Source of the DNA: Sulfurivermis fontis
GTDB lineage: Bacteria > Pseudomonadota > Gammaproteobacteria > Thiohalomonadales > Thiohalomonadaceae
Direction of reading: 5' to 3'
DNA: 64,000 nt
Assembly (NCBI RefSeq): GCF_004001245.1
Contig: NZ_AP018724.1
Span: forward strand, 1,108,501-1,172,500
In this document: positions 24,588-37,594 of the stretch, piece after piece
How the letters are laid out: the number at the start of each line of letters is the position of its first letter
How positions within the stretch are numbered: position 1 is the first letter of the stretch
The notes under the pieces: model-generated
Databases searched by the model: none
What the model saw: the letters and a program-made list of their open reading frames with translations, nothing else
Told to the model about the DNA's origin: nothing
Program-made: the position numbers and the translations under genes

Positions 24588-25847
24588 GTGGCCGAGATTC
24601 GCAACTTCACCCTCAATTTTGGTCCGCAGCATCCGGCGGCGCACGGCGTATTGCGCCTGATCCTGGAAATGGATGGCGAGGTGATTCAGCGCGCCGATCC
24701 GCACATCGGCCTGCTGCACCGCGCCACCGAAAAGCTGGCCGAACAGCGTCACTATGTACAGAACCTGCCTTATATGGATCGTCTCGACTATGTGTCGATG
24801 ATGTCCAACGAACATGCCTACTGCCTGGCCGTCGAGAAGATGCTCGGCATCGAGGTGCCGGAGCGGGCGCAGTACATCCGCGTGATGTTCGACGAGATCA
24901 CCCGCATCCTCAATCATCTGTTGTGGATCGGCTCGCACGCCCTCGATGTGGGGGCCATGGCCATGTTCCTCTACGCCTTCCGCGAGCGTGAGGACCTGAT
25001 GGACTGCTACGAGGCGGTGTCCGGCGCGCGTCTGCACGCGGCCTATTACCGTCCGGGCGGCGTCTACCGCGACCTGCCGGCGCGCATGCCGCAGTACGAC
25101 ACCAAGGCCACCAAGTGGCACTCCGAGGCGTCGCTCAAGGCAGCCAACGAAAATCGCCAGGGCTCGCTGCTCGACTTCATCGAGGACTTCACCAACCGCT
25201 TTCCCGGTTATGTCGACGAGTACGAAACCCTGCTCACCGACAACCGTATCTGGAAGCAGCGCACCGTCGGCATCGGCGTGGTGTCGCCGGAGCGCGCCTT
25301 GCAGATGGGCTTCACCGGTCCGATGCTGCGTGGTTCCGGCGTGGCCTGGGATTTGCGCAAGAAGCAGCCCTACGAGGTGTACGACAAGCTGGCCTTCGAT
25401 ATCCCGGTGGGCAGCAACGGTGACTGCTACGATCGCTATCTGGTGCGTATCGAGGAGTTCCGCCAGTCGAACCGCATCATCAAGCAGTGCGTCGACTGGT
25501 TGCGCAAGAATCCCGGCCCGGTGATGGTGGACGACCACAAGGTCGCCCCGCCGCCGCGTGCCGAAATGAAGCAGGACATGGAAGCGCTGATCCACCACTT
25601 CAAGCTGGTCTCCGAGGGCATCACCTTGCCGGCCGGGGAGGCCTATGCCGCCGTGGAGCATCCCAAGGGCGAGTTCGGTATCTATCTGGTGTCCGACGGC
25701 GCCAACAAACCCTACCGCATGAAGATCCGTGCCCCCGGTTTCGCCCATCTGTCCGGCCTCGACGAGATGGTGCGCGGCCACATGCTGGCCGACGTGGTTA
25801 CCGTGATCGGCACACAGGACATCGTATTCGGAGAGATTGACCGCTGA
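24588..25847 (+). CDS. nuoD: NADH-quinone oxidoreductase subunit D
   Basis: The 49-kDa subunit of complex I, lining the quinone pocket with NuoB. The protein is 419 aa from a GTG start with GGGAG upstream. The family start [16 protein letters not shown] and the C-terminal DIVFGEIDR are intact. Its stop shares one base with the nuoE ATG (TGATG). Confidence 0.97.
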   Translation: MAEIRNFTLNFGPQHPAAHGVLRLILEMDGEVIQRADPHIGLLHRATEKLAEQRHYVQNLPYMDRLDYVSMMSNEHAYCLAVEKMLGIEVPERAQYIRVMFDEITRILNHLLWIGSHALDVGAMAMFLYAFREREDLMDCYEAVSGARLHAAYYRPGGVYRDLPARMPQYDTKATKWHSEASLKAANENRQGSLLDFIEDFTNRFPGYVDEYETLLTDNRIWKQRTVGIGVVSPERALQMGFTGPMLRGSGVAWDLRKKQPYEVYDKLAFDIPVGSNGDCYDRYLVRIEEFRQSNRIIKQCVDWLRKNPGPVMVDDHKVAPPPRAEMKQDMEALIHHFKLVSEGITLPAGEAYAAVEHPKGEFGIYLVSDGANKPYRMKIRAPGFAHLSGLDEMVRGHMLADVVTVIGTQDIVFGEIDR

Positions 25848-26341
25848 TGGCACAGGCAAACATCGAATTGCTGACGCCGGCCTCGCGTGCCGAGATCGAC
25901 ACCTGGGTCGCCAAGTATCCACCCGAGCGCAAGCAGTCGGCGGTGATGGCGGCGTTGCGCATCGCCCAGGATCAGAACGGCGGTTGGCTCACTACCGAGT
26001 TGATGGACGCCGTGGCGGCCTATCTGGAGATGGCGCCCATTGCCGTGTACGAGGTGGCGACCTTCTATTCCATGTATCAGCTGGAGCCGGTGGGGCGTCA
26101 CAAGATCAACGTCTGCACCAACATTTCTTGCCTGCTGCGCGGCTCCGACGAGGTGGTGGCGCATCTGCAGAAGCGTCTCGGCATCAAATTGGGCGAGACC
26201 ACGGCGGATGGCCGTTTCACGTTGAAAGAGGTCGAATGCCTCGGCGCCTGCGTCAATGCGCCGGTGGCGCAGATCGCGCGGCAGTATTACGAGCAGCTCA
26301 CCCCTGAGCTCATCGACCGCATCATCGACGGCCTGGAATAA
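25847..26341 (+). CDS. nuoE: NADH-quinone oxidoreductase subunit E
   Basis: The 24-kDa subunit, holding the N1a [2Fe-2S] cluster. The protein is 164 aa, thioredoxin-like, with ligands in VCTNISCLLRG (C-x4-C) and VECLGACVNAP (C-x3-C). The start overlaps the nuoD stop, so the two are coupled in translation. Confidence 0.97.
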   Translation: MAQANIELLTPASRAEIDTWVAKYPPERKQSAVMAALRIAQDQNGGWLTTELMDAVAAYLEMAPIAVYEVATFYSMYQLEPVGRHKINVCTNISCLLRGSDEVVAHLQKRLGIKLGETTADGRFTLKEVECLGACVNAPVAQIARQYYEQLTPELIDRIIDGLE

Positions 26342-26356
26342 GGGGGCGCACTGCAC

Positions 26357-27622
<1,266 letters not shown>

Positions 27623-27644
27623 CACCAGCATGAGCGGAAGCCCT

Positions 27645-30008
27645 ATGGTAACGATTGAGATCAACGGCAAGCCGGTACAGGCCCGCCCCGGCGCGATGCT
27701 CATCGAGGCCGCCGACGAGGCCGGCATCGTCATTCCGCGTTTCTGCTACCACAAGAAGCTGTCGGTGGCGGCCAGTTGCCGCATGTGTCTGGTGGAGGTG
27801 GAGAAGGTGGCCAAGCCGCTGCCCGCCTGCGCCACGCCGGTCACCGAAGGCATGAAGGTATGGACCCGCTCGCCCAAGGCCATCGCCGCACAGCGCAACG
27901 TGATGGAGTTCCTGCTCATCAACCATCCCCTCGATTGTCCCATCTGCGATCAGGGCGGCGAGTGCGATTTGCAGGAAATGGCCATGGGCTACGGCCAGGA
28001 CGTGTCGCACTACAGCGAAGGCAAGCGCGTGGTGGCCTCGCCCGACATCGGCCCGCTGGTCGCCACCGACATGACGCGCTGCATCCACTGCACCCGTTGC
28101 GTGCGTTTCGGCGAGGAGATCGCCGGCGTCATGGAGCTGGGCGCGCCGGGCCGCGGTGAGCACATGCACATCGGCACCTATGTGGAGAAGTCGCTGTCCT
28201 CCGAAGTGGCTGGCAACGTCATCGATCTGTGCCCGGTGGGCGCGCTCACCTCCAAGCCGTACCGCTACAGCGCGCGGCCGTGGGAATTGACCAGCCACAA
28301 CTCGGTGTCGCCGCACGATTGTGTCGGTGCCAACCTGCGTGTCGATGTGCGCGGCCGTCAGGTGATGCGCGTACGCCCGCGCGAGAACGAAGAGGTCAAC
28401 GAGGTGTGGCTGGCCGATCGCGATCGTTTCAGCTATCTGGCTCTGAATCATGCCGATCGCCTTGCCGCGCCGCAGGTGAAGCAGGAAGGCGCCTGGCGGA
28501 CGGTGGACTGGAATACCGCCCTCACCGCGGCGGCCCGTGGCCTGCGCAGCGTGGTGGAGCAGCACGGCGCGCAGCAGATCGGCGCGTTGGCCGGTTACGG
28601 TGCCACCACCGAAGAGTTCTACCTGTTGCAGAAGCTGCTGCGCGGCCTTGGCAGCGACAACATCGATCACCGTCTGCGTCAGATCGATTTTTCCGGCCAG
28701 AACGCCATGCCCGCCTTCCCCTGGCTGGGGCAGGCGCTGGCCGACCTGGACAATCTGGATGCCGCGCTGCTGGTCGGCTCCAACGTGCGCAAGGAACAGC
28801 CCCTCGTCGCGCTGCGCCTGCGCAAGGCGGCCCGTGCCGGTGCGCGCCTGCTGGCGGTCAATCCGGTGGATTACGACTGCAACTTCCCGCTGGCCGGGCG
28901 CCGTATTGTCGCGCCGGCGCAGATGGCGCAGGAACTCACTGCCATCGCCCAGGCGCTGATCGAGCTCGGCGCCGAGGCGCCGGCCGGTTTTGCCGCGCTG
29001 GCGGCCGGTGTCGGCGTGACGGATGAACACCGCGCCATGGCGCGCCAGCTGAAAGAGGCCGCGCAGTCCACGGTGCTGGTGGGCAACGCGGTGGTCCATC
29101 ACACCCAGCAGGGCGCGCTGCAACAGCTGGCCGCGTTGGTGGCGCGCCTGTCCGGTTCCCGTTTCGGTTTCCTCAGCGAGGGCGGCAACAGCGCCGGCGC
29201 CTGGCTTGCCGGTGCCGTGCCGCATCGCCGCGCCGGTGGTGCAGCGGGTGCTTCCGGCCTGGATGTACGCCGCATGCTGGCGGCCAAGCTGAAGGCCTAT
29301 GTGGTGCTCCATGCCGAGCCGGAGCTGGACTGCATCGACGGCGCCGCCGCACGTGCCGCCCTGCAACAGGCCGATTGCGTGGTGGCGTTGACGCCGTACG
29401 TGACCGAGGCCATGCGCGATTATGCCGATGTGCTCCTGCCGGTGACGTTGTTCCCGGAAACCTCCGGTACCCTGGTCAATGCCGAGGGCCGTTGGCAGAG
29501 TTTCAACGGTTGCGTGGCCGCGCCGGGCGAGACCCGCCCGGGCTGGAAGGTGCTGCGCGTGCTGGGCAACCTGTGCAACCTGGAGGGCTTCGACTACGAG
29601 GCGTCCGACGAAGTGCGGCGCGAACTGGAAGCGGCGTGCAGTGCGGTGCTGCCGAGCAGCAAGCTGGAGTGGCGGGCGCCGACGCCGGCTGCCGCGGGTA
29701 ACGGCCTCGCGCGCATTGCCGATTTTCCCATCTATGCGGTGGATGGCATGGTGCGGCGCAGTGCCGCCTTGCAGCAGACCCCGGATGCCACCGGCGGTGT
29801 GGCACGCCTCAATGCGGCCACCGCGGCCCAGCACGGCGTGGCCGGCGCGGCCAAGGTGCAGGTGGTGCAGGGCGGTGGCAGCTGTGTGTTGCCGCTGGTG
29901 CTGGATGATCGGGTGCCCAACGGCTGCGTATACGTGCCTGCGGGACTGGCGGCAACCGCTGCGCTGGGCGCGGTGGATGCGGCAGTGGAACTGAAGACGG
30001 CCGAGTGA
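27645..30008 (+). CDS. nuoG: NADH-quinone oxidoreductase subunit G
   Basis: The 75-kDa subunit, which chains several Fe-S clusters. The protein is 787 aa from the ATG at 27645, chosen because GCGGAAG lies just before it; the ATG at 27630 (792 aa) has no ribosome site. The [2Fe-2S] ligands begin with [20 protein letters not shown]. The His-Cys cluster is in [17 protein letters not shown] and a [4Fe-4S] motif is in [16 protein letters not shown], followed by the molybdopterin-oxidoreductase fold. It is shorter than the 908-aa E. coli protein and closer to the mitochondrial type. Confidence 0.95.
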   Translation: MVTIEINGKPVQARPGAMLIEAADEAGIVIPRFCYHKKLSVAASCRMCLVEVEKVAKPLPACATPVTEGMKVWTRSPKAIAAQRNVMEFLLINHPLDCPICDQGGECDLQEMAMGYGQDVSHYSEGKRVVASPDIGPLVATDMTRCIHCTRCVRFGEEIAGVMELGAPGRGEHMHIGTYVEKSLSSEVAGNVIDLCPVGALTSKPYRYSARPWELTSHNSVSPHDCVGANLRVDVRGRQVMRVRPRENEEVNEVWLADRDRFSYLALNHADRLAAPQVKQEGAWRTVDWNTALTAAARGLRSVVEQHGAQQIGALAGYGATTEEFYLLQKLLRGLGSDNIDHRLRQIDFSGQNAMPAFPWLGQALADLDNLDAALLVGSNVRKEQPLVALRLRKAARAGARLLAVNPVDYDCNFPLAGRRIVAPAQMAQELTAIAQALIELGAEAPAGFAALAAGVGVTDEHRAMARQLKEAAQSTVLVGNAVVHHTQQGALQQLAALVARLSGSRFGFLSEGGNSAGAWLAGAVPHRRAGGAAGASGLDVRRMLAAKLKAYVVLHAEPELDCIDGAAARAALQQADCVVALTPYVTEAMRDYADVLLPVTLFPETSGTLVNAEGRWQSFNGCVAAPGETRPGWKVLRVLGNLCNLEGFDYEASDEVRRELEAACSAVLPSSKLEWRAPTPAAAGNGLARIADFPIYAVDGMVRRSAALQQTPDATGGVARLNAATAAQHGVAGAAKVQVVQGGGSCVLPLVLDDRVPNGCVYVPAGLAATAALGAVDAAVELKTAE

Positions 30009-30033
30009 GCGCCGAGGCGAGCGGAATAAACGC

Positions 30034-31101
30034 ATGATCGAAATGTTGCAGACGTTGATAATGTGGGAGGCGTGGCCGGCCGGTTTGCAGACGCTGGTCG
30101 TCATCATGCTGAAGATCGTGGCGATCCTGGCGCCGCTGATGGTGGCGGTGGCCTACTACACCTACTTCGAGCGCAAGGTCATCGGCTACATGCACGTGCG
30201 CATCGGTCCCAACCGCGTCGGTCCGCGCGGCTGGCTGCAGCCCATCGCCGACGCAGTGAAGCTGATGTTCAAGGAAATCGTCATCCCCAGCGGCGCGGAC
30301 AAGAAGGTGTTCCTGCTGGCGCCGATCCTGGCCATGGCACCGGCCCTGGCCATGTGGGCGGTGATCCCGTTCAACGACACAATGGTGCTGGCCGACATCA
30401 ACGCCAGCCTGCTGTACGTGCTGGCCATCGGTTCCATGGGTGTTTACGGCATCATCCTGGCCGGCTGGGCCTCCAACTCCAAATACGCCTTCCTCGGCGC
30501 GATGCGCTCGGCGGCGCAGATGGTGTCCTACGAAATCGCCATGGGCTTTGCACTGGTGGTGGTGCTGATGGCCGCCGGCAGCCTCAATCTGGGCGACATC
30601 GTGCGTGCCCAGCAGGGCGACTACGGCCTGTTCAGCTGGTACTGGCTGCCGCTGCTGCCGATGATGGTGGTGTATTTCATCTCCGGCGTGGCGGAAACCA
30701 ACCGTGCGCCGTTCGACCTGGCGGAAGGCGAGTCGGAGATCGTGGCCGGCTTCCATGTCGATTATTCCGGCACCACCTTCGCGGTATTTTTCCTGGCCGA
30801 ATACGCCAACATGATCATCGTCGGCATGCTGTCGGCGCTGCTGTTCATGGGCGGCTGGCTGTCGCCGTTCCAGGGCTGGACCGATTCCTGGCTGGGCCAG
30901 CCCAGCCTGTTCTGGCTGCTGGCCAAGGCCTCCATCTTCCTGTTCCTGTTCCTGTGGTTCCGCGCCACCTTCCCGCGCTATCGCTACGACCAGCTGATGC
31001 GCCTGGGCTGGAAGGTGTTCATTCCGCTCACCATCGTCTGGCTGGTGCTCGTCGGCGCGGCCATCATGGCCGGGCTGGAGCCCTGGTTCGGTAAGGCGTG
31101 A
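30034..31101 (+). CDS. nuoH: NADH-quinone oxidoreductase subunit H
   Basis: Membrane subunit that forms the entrance of the quinone chamber. The protein is 355 aa with about eight helices. The conserved [20 protein letters not shown] loop and [20 protein letters not shown] motif are present. Confidence 0.97.
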   Translation: MIEMLQTLIMWEAWPAGLQTLVVIMLKIVAILAPLMVAVAYYTYFERKVIGYMHVRIGPNRVGPRGWLQPIADAVKLMFKEIVIPSGADKKVFLLAPILAMAPALAMWAVIPFNDTMVLADINASLLYVLAIGSMGVYGIILAGWASNSKYAFLGAMRSAAQMVSYEIAMGFALVVVLMAAGSLNLGDIVRAQQGDYGLFSWYWLPLLPMMVVYFISGVAETNRAPFDLAEGESEIVAGFHVDYSGTTFAVFFLAEYANMIIVGMLSALLFMGGWLSPFQGWTDSWLGQPSLFWLLAKASIFLFLFLWFRATFPRYRYDQLMRLGWKVFIPLTIVWLVLVGAAIMAGLEPWFGKA

Positions 31102-31111
31102 GGAGACGGCC

Positions 31112-31600
31112 ATGAAAGCATTGACACGTTTCTTCAAGAGCCTGTTCCTGCTCGAACTCCTGCAGGGCATGCGCCTCACCGGGCGCTACATGTTCGAGCG
31201 CAAGATCACCGTGCAATATCCGGAGGAGAAGGCACCGCTGTCGCCGCGTTTCCGCGGCCTGCATGCCCAGCGCCGCTACCCCAACGGCGAGGAGCGCTGC
31301 ATCGCCTGCAAGCTGTGCGAGGTGGTCTGTCCGGCATTGGCCATCACCATCGAGTCGGCGCCGCGCGAGGATGGCAGCCGCCGTACCACGCGCTATGACA
31401 TCGACCTGACCAAGTGCATCTTCTGCGGCTTCTGCGAGGAGGCCTGCCCGGTGGACGCCATCGTCGAGACCAATATCTACGAATATCACGGCGAGCAGCG
31501 TGGCGACCTCCTGATGACCAAGGAAAAGCTGCTGGCGGTGGGCGACAGGTACGAGCAGCAGATCGCGGCGGATCGGGCGGCCGACGCCCCGTATCGCTAA
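31112..31600 (+). CDS. nuoI: NADH-quinone oxidoreductase subunit I
   Basis: Ferredoxin-like subunit with the N6a and N6b clusters. The protein is 162 aa with two 4Fe-4S motifs, [12 protein letters not shown] and [12 protein letters not shown], and a family N-terminal amphipathic segment. It is ten bases after nuoH. Confidence 0.97.
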   Translation: MKALTRFFKSLFLLELLQGMRLTGRYMFERKITVQYPEEKAPLSPRFRGLHAQRRYPNGEERCIACKLCEVVCPALAITIESAPREDGSRRTTRYDIDLTKCIFCGFCEEACPVDAIVETNIYEYHGEQRGDLLMTKEKLLAVGDRYEQQIAADRAADAPYR

Positions 31601-31617
31601 CGCATGGGAATCGTGGC

Positions 31618-32223
31618 ATGACCTTCGAGCAGATTCTGTTTTACGTTTTTTCCGCCATCCTGGTGTTCTCCGCCGGCATGGTCATTACGGTGCGCAATCC
31701 GGTGCATGCGATCCTGTTCCTGGTGCTGTCGTTCTTCACCAGTGCGGCGCTGTGGCTGCTGCTGGAGGCGGAATTCCTCGCCATCACCCTGGTGCTGGTC
31801 TACGTCGGCGCGGTGATGGTGCTGTTCCTGTTCGTGGTGATGATGCTGGACCTGAACACCGCCCCCCTGCGCGAGGGCTTTGCGCGCTACCTGCCGGTCG
31901 GCCTGCTGGTCGCCGTGCTGGTGGTGGCGGTGATGGCCATGGCCGTGGGGCAGCGCCACTTCGGCCTGGAGCAGGTGGCGGTGCCGGTGCCGCATGGTGC
32001 CGACTACTCCAATACCCGCGAACTGGGACTGCTGCTGTATACCACCTACGTCTATCCGTTCGAGATCGCCGCGGTGATCCTGCTGGTGGCCATCGTCGCC
32101 GCCATCGCCCTGACCCTGCGCCGGCGTGGCGGCACCAAGACGCAGAATATCGCCGAACAGGTGGCGGTGCGGCGCGACGACCGCGTGCGTCTGGTACAGA
32201 TGGACGCGGAACAGCGCAAGTAA
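31618..32223 (+). CDS. nuoJ: NADH-quinone oxidoreductase subunit J
   Basis: Membrane subunit of the proton-pumping arm. The protein is 201 aa from the ATG giving [13 protein letters not shown], with five helices including the conserved [18 protein letters not shown] segment. The frame is open upstream through nuoI, but the family N-terminus sets the start. Confidence 0.95.
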   Translation: MTFEQILFYVFSAILVFSAGMVITVRNPVHAILFLVLSFFTSAALWLLLEAEFLAITLVLVYVGAVMVLFLFVVMMLDLNTAPLREGFARYLPVGLLVAVLVVAVMAMAVGQRHFGLEQVAVPVPHGADYSNTRELGLLLYTTYVYPFEIAAVILLVAIVAAIALTLRRRGGTKTQNIAEQVAVRRDDRVRLVQMDAEQRK

Positions 32224-32239
32224 GCGAGGCCCGAGAAGA

Positions 32240-32545
32240 ATGATCCCACTTTCCAATTATCTGACTCTGGGCGCCATCCTGTTCTGCATCAGCATGGCCG
32301 GCGTGTTCATCAACCGCAAGAACCTGATCATCCTGCTTATGTGCGTGGAGCTGATGCTGCTGGCAGTGAACATGAATTTCATCGCCTTTTCCCATTATCT
32401 GGGCGATGCCGCCGGGCAGGTGTTCGTGTTCTTCATCCTCACGGTGGCCGCGGCCGAGGCCGCCATCGGCCTGGCCATACTGGTGGTGTTGTTCCGCAAC
32501 CGGCGCAGCATCAATGTCGCCGATCTGGATAGCCTGAAGGGGTAG
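32240..32545 (+). CDS. nuoK: NADH-quinone oxidoreductase subunit K
   Basis: Small membrane subunit of 101 aa with three helices. The two conserved membrane glutamates are visible in [10 protein letters not shown] and [10 protein letters not shown]. The start is the ATG at 32240 after CGAGAAG. It lies four bases before the nuoL GTG. Confidence 0.96.
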   Translation: MIPLSNYLTLGAILFCISMAGVFINRKNLIILLMCVELMLLAVNMNFIAFSHYLGDAAGQVFVFFILTVAAAEAAIGLAILVVLFRNRRSINVADLDSLKG

Positions 32546-32549
32546 GCCC

Positions 32550-34583
32550 GTGCTCGACAACCTGCACAACGTAAACATCGCCATCGTCGCGGCGCCGCTC
32601 ATCGGCGCGGTCGTCGCCGGGCTGTTCGGCGGCACCATCGGCCGTGTCGGCGCGCATACCGTCACCATCATCGGCGTGGCCATCGCCTTCCTGCTGTCGC
32701 TGGTGATGTTCAACCATGTGGTGATCCAGGATGCCGGTATCGTCAGCCACAGCGTCTACACCTGGCTGGTGTCCGACGGCGTCACCTTCGAGGTGGGCTT
32801 CCTGGTGGACAAGCTGTCGGTGATGATGATGGTGGTGGTGACCTTCGTTTCCCTGATGGTGCACGTCTACACCATCGGCTACATGGCCCACGACGAGGAG
32901 AACTGGCCGGAGGGCAGCGGTGCCGGCAGGAACTCCTACCAGCGCTTCTTCAGCTACATCTCGCTGTTCACTTTCTCCATGCTGATGCTGGTGATGGCCA
33001 ACAACTTCATGCAGCTGTTCTTCGGCTGGGAGGCGGTGGGCCTGGTGTCTTACCTGCTGATCGGTTTCTGGCTCAAGCGCCCCAGCGCGGTGTACGCCAA
33101 CCTCAAGGCCTTCCTGGTCAACCGCGTCGGCGACTTCGGCTTCCTGCTCGGCATCGCCGCCGTGCTGATGTACTTCAACACCCTGGACTATGCTGCGGTG
33201 TTCAATGCCGCCGCGCTGCAGAAGGATCTGACGGTTGCGCTGTGGCCGGGTGCCGAGTGGAACGTGATGACGGTGATCTGCATCCTGCTGTTCATCGGTG
33301 CCATGGGCAAGTCGGCGCAGGTGCCGTTGCACGTGTGGCTGCCGGACTCCATGGAAGGCCCGACGCCGATCTCCGCCCTGATCCACGCCGCCACCATGGT
33401 CACCGCCGGCATCTTCATGGTGGCGCGCATGTCGCCGCTGTTCGAGCTGTCGGAGACGGCGCTGTCCTTCGTCCTGATCATCGGCGCCATCACCGCGCTG
33501 TTCATGGGCTTCCTCGGTATCATCCAAAACGACATCAAGCGCGTGGTGGCCTATTCCACCCTGTCGCAGCTCGGCTACATGACCGTGGCGCTGGGCGCCT
33601 CGGCCTATGCCGCCGGCGTGTTCCACCTGATGACCCACGCCTTCTTCAAGGCGCTGCTGTTCCTGGCCGCCGGCTCGGTGATCATCGCCATGCACCACGA
33701 GCAGGACATGCGCCGCATGGGCGGCCTGCGCAAGTATATGCCGATCACCTGGATCACTTCGCTCATCGGCTCTCTCGCCCTGATCGGCACTCCCGGTTTT
33801 GCCGGCTTCTTCTCCAAGGACCTGATCATCGAGGCGGTGCATGCCTCGCAGCTGCCCGGTGCCGGTTTCGCCTACTTCTGCGTGCTGGCCGGCGTGTTTG
33901 TCACCGCCTTCTATTCCTTCCGTATGTACTTCCTGGTGTTCCACGGCAAGGAGCGGTTCCGCGACGCGCACCATGGCCACGATGCCCACGGTCACCATGG
34001 TGTGCATGAGCCGCATGAAACGCCCTGGGTGGTGACCCTGCCGCTCATCGCCCTAGCGGTGCCCTCGGTGCTGGCGGGCGGGATGTACATCAGCGAGATG
34101 GGCTTCGGCAATTTCTTCGGTGCCGCCATCCAGGTGTTGCCGCAGCATGACGTGTTGGCGGAACTGGGCCGGGATTATCACGGTGCGCTGGGCATGGTGC
34201 TGCACGGTTTCCTTGCCGCGCCGTTCTGGCTGGCGCTGGCCGGTGTGGTCACCGCCTGGCTGCTGTACATGAAGTTCACTCACGTGCCGGCGCTGATCCA
34301 GGCGCGGCTGCAGTTCCTGTATACCTTGCTGGACCAGAAATACTATGCCGATCGCTTCAACGACTGGTTCTTCGCCGGCGGCAGCCGCGGCATCGGCCGT
34401 CTGCTGTGGCAGTGGGGCGACGTGCGCCTCATCGACGGCCTGCTGGTCAACGGCAGCGCGCGTACAGTGGGTTGGCTGGCGGCGGTGGTGCGCCACGTGC
34501 AGTCCGGCTACCTGTTCCACTATGCCTTCGCCATGATCCTGGGGCTGCTGCTGATGTTCGCCCTGTTCGTCGTCGCCGGATAA
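32550..34583 (+). CDS. nuoL: NADH-quinone oxidoreductase subunit L
   Basis: Largest antiporter-like proton-pumping subunit, at the far end of the membrane arm. The protein is 677 aa from a GTG start, with about 16 helices. The conserved lysine/histidine region around STMEGPTPISALIHAATMVTAG-type sequence is present (SMEGPTPISALIHAATMVT). A short histidine-rich loop lies near residue 470 (HHGHDAHGHHGVHEPHE), a feature common in proteobacterial NuoL. The long lateral helix and final membrane helix are intact. Confidence 0.96.
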   Translation: MLDNLHNVNIAIVAAPLIGAVVAGLFGGTIGRVGAHTVTIIGVAIAFLLSLVMFNHVVIQDAGIVSHSVYTWLVSDGVTFEVGFLVDKLSVMMMVVVTFVSLMVHVYTIGYMAHDEENWPEGSGAGRNSYQRFFSYISLFTFSMLMLVMANNFMQLFFGWEAVGLVSYLLIGFWLKRPSAVYANLKAFLVNRVGDFGFLLGIAAVLMYFNTLDYAAVFNAAALQKDLTVALWPGAEWNVMTVICILLFIGAMGKSAQVPLHVWLPDSMEGPTPISALIHAATMVTAGIFMVARMSPLFELSETALSFVLIIGAITALFMGFLGIIQNDIKRVVAYSTLSQLGYMTVALGASAYAAGVFHLMTHAFFKALLFLAAGSVIIAMHHEQDMRRMGGLRKYMPITWITSLIGSLALIGTPGFAGFFSKDLIIEAVHASQLPGAGFAYFCVLAGVFVTAFYSFRMYFLVFHGKERFRDAHHGHDAHGHHGVHEPHETPWVVTLPLIALAVPSVLAGGMYISEMGFGNFFGAAIQVLPQHDVLAELGRDYHGALGMVLHGFLAAPFWLALAGVVTAWLLYMKFTHVPALIQARLQFLYTLLDQKYYADRFNDWFFAGGSRGIGRLLWQWGDVRLIDGLLVNGSARTVGWLAAVVRHVQSGYLFHYAFAMILGLLLMFALFVVAG

Positions 34584-34601
34584 CAAGAAAGGTACGGCTG
34601 C

Positions 34602-36116
34602 ATGTTCGCTGATTTGCCACTGCTCAGTCTGGTCATCTGGACCCCCATCGTCGGCGGCCTGCTGGTGCTCGCCGCGGGGAGCCGCAATGCCCTCGAGGCC
34701 AAGGTCTTGGCGCTGCTGGTGGCGCTGGCCACCTTCCTGCTGTCGTTGCCGCTGTATTCCGGCTTCGATACCACCACCGCGGCGATGCAGTTCACCGAGT
34801 TCCGCCCGTGGATTGCCACCTGGTCGATCAATTACCACCTCGGCGTCGACGGCATCTCCATGCCGCTGATCCTGCTCACCACCTTCACCACGGTGCTGGT
34901 GGTGATTGCCGGCTGGGAGGTGATCCAGAACAAGCCGGCGCAGTACATGGCGTCCTTCCTGATCATGGCCGGCCTGATGAACGGTGTGTTCGCCGCGCTG
35001 GATGCGATGCTGTTCTATGTATTCTGGGAGGCGATGCTGATCCCGATGTTCATCGTCATCGGTGTGTGGGGCGGCCCGCGGCGCATCTATGCCACCCTCA
35101 AGTTCTTCCTCTACACCTTCCTCGGCTCGGTGTTCATGCTGGTGGCGCTGATCTGGATGTACCTGCAGTCGGGCAGCTTCGCCATTCTTGACCTGCACAC
35201 CATGCCGCTCGGCCTGCAGGCGCAGGTGCTGATCTTCCTGGCCTTCCTGCTGGCCTTTGCGGTGAAGGTGCCGATGTGGCCGGTGCATACCTGGTTGCCG
35301 GACGCCCATGTCGAGGCGCCCACCGGCGGTTCGGTGGTGCTGGCGGCCATCATGCTGAAGCTGGGCGCCTACGGCTTCCTGCGCTTCTCCCTGCCCATCA
35401 CCCCGGATGCCAGCCAGCAGCTGGACTGGCTGATGATCGCGCTGTCCCTCATCGCCGTGGTGTACATCGGTTTTGTGGCGTTGGTGCAGCGGGACATGAA
35501 GAAGCTGATCGCCTATTCGTCCATTTCGCACATGGGCTTCGTCACCCTCGGTATGTTCATCGCCTGGCGCATTGCCGCCAATACCGGCAGCATGCAGGGC
35601 GCCGGCATGGGCATCGAAGGCGCCATGGTGCAGATGATCTCCCATGGCTTCATTTCCGGCGCCATGTTCCTCTGCGTCGGCGTGTTGTACGACCGCCTGC
35701 ACAGCCGCGAGATCGCCGACTACGGAGGCGTGGCACACACCATGCCGCGCTTCGCCGGCTTCATGGTGCTGTTCGCCATGGCCAATGCCGGTCTGCCCGG
35801 CACCTCCGGCTTCGTCGGCGAGTTCATGGTGATCCTGGCCAGCTTCAAGGCCAATTTCTGGTTCGCCTTCTTCGCCGCCACCACCCTGATCCTCGGTGCC
35901 GCCTACACCCTGTGGATGGTGCGGCGCGTGGTGTACGGCGAGGTCGGCAGCGACAAGGTGGCCGCCCTCCAGGACATCAACGGCCGTGAATTCCTGATCC
36001 TCGGCGTGCTGGCGCTGATGGTGCTGCTGTTCGGCCTGTGGCCGGCGCCGTTGCTGGACGTGATGCGTCCGACGGTGGAGCATCTGGTGCAGCACATGGC
36101 CGTATCCAAGCTGTAA
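34602..36116 (+). CDS. nuoM: NADH-quinone oxidoreductase subunit M
   Basis: Antiporter-like proton-pumping subunit of 504 aa with about 14 helices. The conserved Glu is in YVFWEAMLIPMF and the HTWLPDAHVEAPTGGSVVLA motif is complete. It follows nuoL by 18 nt. Confidence 0.97.
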   Translation: MFADLPLLSLVIWTPIVGGLLVLAAGSRNALEAKVLALLVALATFLLSLPLYSGFDTTTAAMQFTEFRPWIATWSINYHLGVDGISMPLILLTTFTTVLVVIAGWEVIQNKPAQYMASFLIMAGLMNGVFAALDAMLFYVFWEAMLIPMFIVIGVWGGPRRIYATLKFFLYTFLGSVFMLVALIWMYLQSGSFAILDLHTMPLGLQAQVLIFLAFLLAFAVKVPMWPVHTWLPDAHVEAPTGGSVVLAAIMLKLGAYGFLRFSLPITPDASQQLDWLMIALSLIAVVYIGFVALVQRDMKKLIAYSSISHMGFVTLGMFIAWRIAANTGSMQGAGMGIEGAMVQMISHGFISGAMFLCVGVLYDRLHSREIADYGGVAHTMPRFAGFMVLFAMANAGLPGTSGFVGEFMVILASFKANFWFAFFAATTLILGAAYTLWMVRRVVYGEVGSDKVAALQDINGREFLILGVLALMVLLFGLWPAPLLDVMRPTVEHLVQHMAVSKL

Positions 36117-36141
36117 CAAGCCGTAAGCGGAGAGACGCTTG

Positions 36142-37581
36142 ATGAGTTTCGCGATGCCCGATTTCATGCCCGCCCTGCCCGAGATGTTCCTGCTCGGCAT
36201 GACCTGCTTCATCCTGTTGCTGGACCTGTTCCTCAGCGAGCGCAACCGCGTGGTCACCTACCTGCTGGCGCAGTCCACCCTGCTCGGTGCGCTGCTGCTC
36301 ACCGTCAGTCTGTACGAAGAGGGCAGGGCACTGACCTTTTCCGACACCTTCGTCAGCGATCCCATGGGCTCGGTGCTGAAGGCCTTCATCTATCTGGCCA
36401 CCTTCTTCGTGTTCCTCTATGCCAAGGACTACCTGCGTGCGCGCAATATGTTCAAGGGTGAGTTCTATATCCTCGGCCTGCTCGGCGTGCTGGGCATGAA
36501 CGTGCTGGTATCGGCCCACAGCCTGCTCACCATCTACCTGGGCCTGGAGCTGTTGTCGCTGTCGATGTACGCGATGGTCGCCCTGCAGCGTGATTCCCTG
36601 CAGGCCTCCGAGGCGGCGATGAAGTATTTCGTGCTGGGCGCCATGGCCTCGGCCATGCTGCTGTACGGCATGTCCATGCTCTACGGCATCACCGGCAGCC
36701 TGGATCTCGGCCAGATCAACGGCGGCACCGCCGCGCTGCAGGACAACGGCATGCTGTTGTCCTTCGCCTTGGTGTTCATCGTCATCGGCGTGGCCTTCAA
36801 GCTGGGTGCGGTGCCGTTCCACATGTGGCTGCCCGATGTCTATCATGGCGCGCCCACGGCGGTGACCCTGTATCTGAGCTCGGCCCCCAAGCTGGCGGCC
36901 TTCGCCATGCTGATGCGTCTGCTGGTGGATGGGTTGGCCGGTCTGCAGGAGCAGTGGGAAGGCATGCTGATCCTGCTCACCGTGCTGTCGCTGGCCGCCG
37001 GCAACCTGATCGCCATCGCGCAGACCAATCTGAAGCGCATGCTGGCCTATTCGGCCATTTCCCACGTCGGCTTCCTGCTGCTCGGTGTGCTGTCCGGCAC
37101 CCAGGCCGGTTATGCCGCCGCCATGTTCTACGCCATCGTCTACGTGCTCATGGGGCTGGGCGGTTTCGGCATGATCGTGCTGATGAGCCGCGCCGGTTTC
37201 GAGGCCGATCGCATCGAGGACTTCAAGGGGCTCAACGAGCGCAGTCCGTGGTTTGCCCTGATGATGCTGATCCTGATGTTCTCCATGGCCGGTGTGCCGC
37301 CGTTCCTCGGTTTCTGGTCCAAGCTGGCGGTGATCCAGGCGGCGGTCGGCGCAGACCTGGTATGGCTGGCCGCAGTGGCGGTGGTGTTTTCGGTGATCGG
37401 TGCCTTCTACTATCTGCGCGTGGTCAAGGTGATGTACTTCGACCAGGCCGAGGCCGGCACCCCCGGCGTGCATGCCGGTCTGGACCTGCGCGTGGTCCTG
37501 AGTGCCAACAGCCTGGCGGTACTCGGTCTGGGGCTGTTCCCCGGCGGCCTGCTGGCCTTGTGCGTGGCGGCGCTCGCGTAG
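36142..37581 (+). CDS. nuoN: NADH-quinone oxidoreductase subunit N
   Basis: Third antiporter-like proton-pumping subunit of complex I. The protein is 479 aa from the ATG at 36142, with GGAGAG eight bases upstream; a TTG one codon earlier is less likely. The membrane motif [17 protein letters not shown] and the [17 protein letters not shown] segment are conserved. It is the last nuo gene, followed by a repeat hairpin and DUF2818. Confidence 0.96.
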   Translation: MSFAMPDFMPALPEMFLLGMTCFILLLDLFLSERNRVVTYLLAQSTLLGALLLTVSLYEEGRALTFSDTFVSDPMGSVLKAFIYLATFFVFLYAKDYLRARNMFKGEFYILGLLGVLGMNVLVSAHSLLTIYLGLELLSLSMYAMVALQRDSLQASEAAMKYFVLGAMASAMLLYGMSMLYGITGSLDLGQINGGTAALQDNGMLLSFALVFIVIGVAFKLGAVPFHMWLPDVYHGAPTAVTLYLSSAPKLAAFAMLMRLLVDGLAGLQEQWEGMLILLTVLSLAAGNLIAIAQTNLKRMLAYSAISHVGFLLLGVLSGTQAGYAAAMFYAIVYVLMGLGGFGMIVLMSRAGFEADRIEDFKGLNERSPWFALMMLILMFSMAGVPPFLGFWSKLAVIQAAVGADLVWLAAVAVVFSVIGAFYYLRVVKVMYFDQAEAGTPGVHAGLDLRVVLSANSLAVLGLGLFPGGLLALCVAALA

Positions 37582-37594
37582 GCGCGCCGCTTGC

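Noticed and set aside
33960-34020. Histidine-rich loop of NuoL as a novel metal site
   Set aside because: Similar His-rich loops at this point are common in proteobacterial NuoL proteins.
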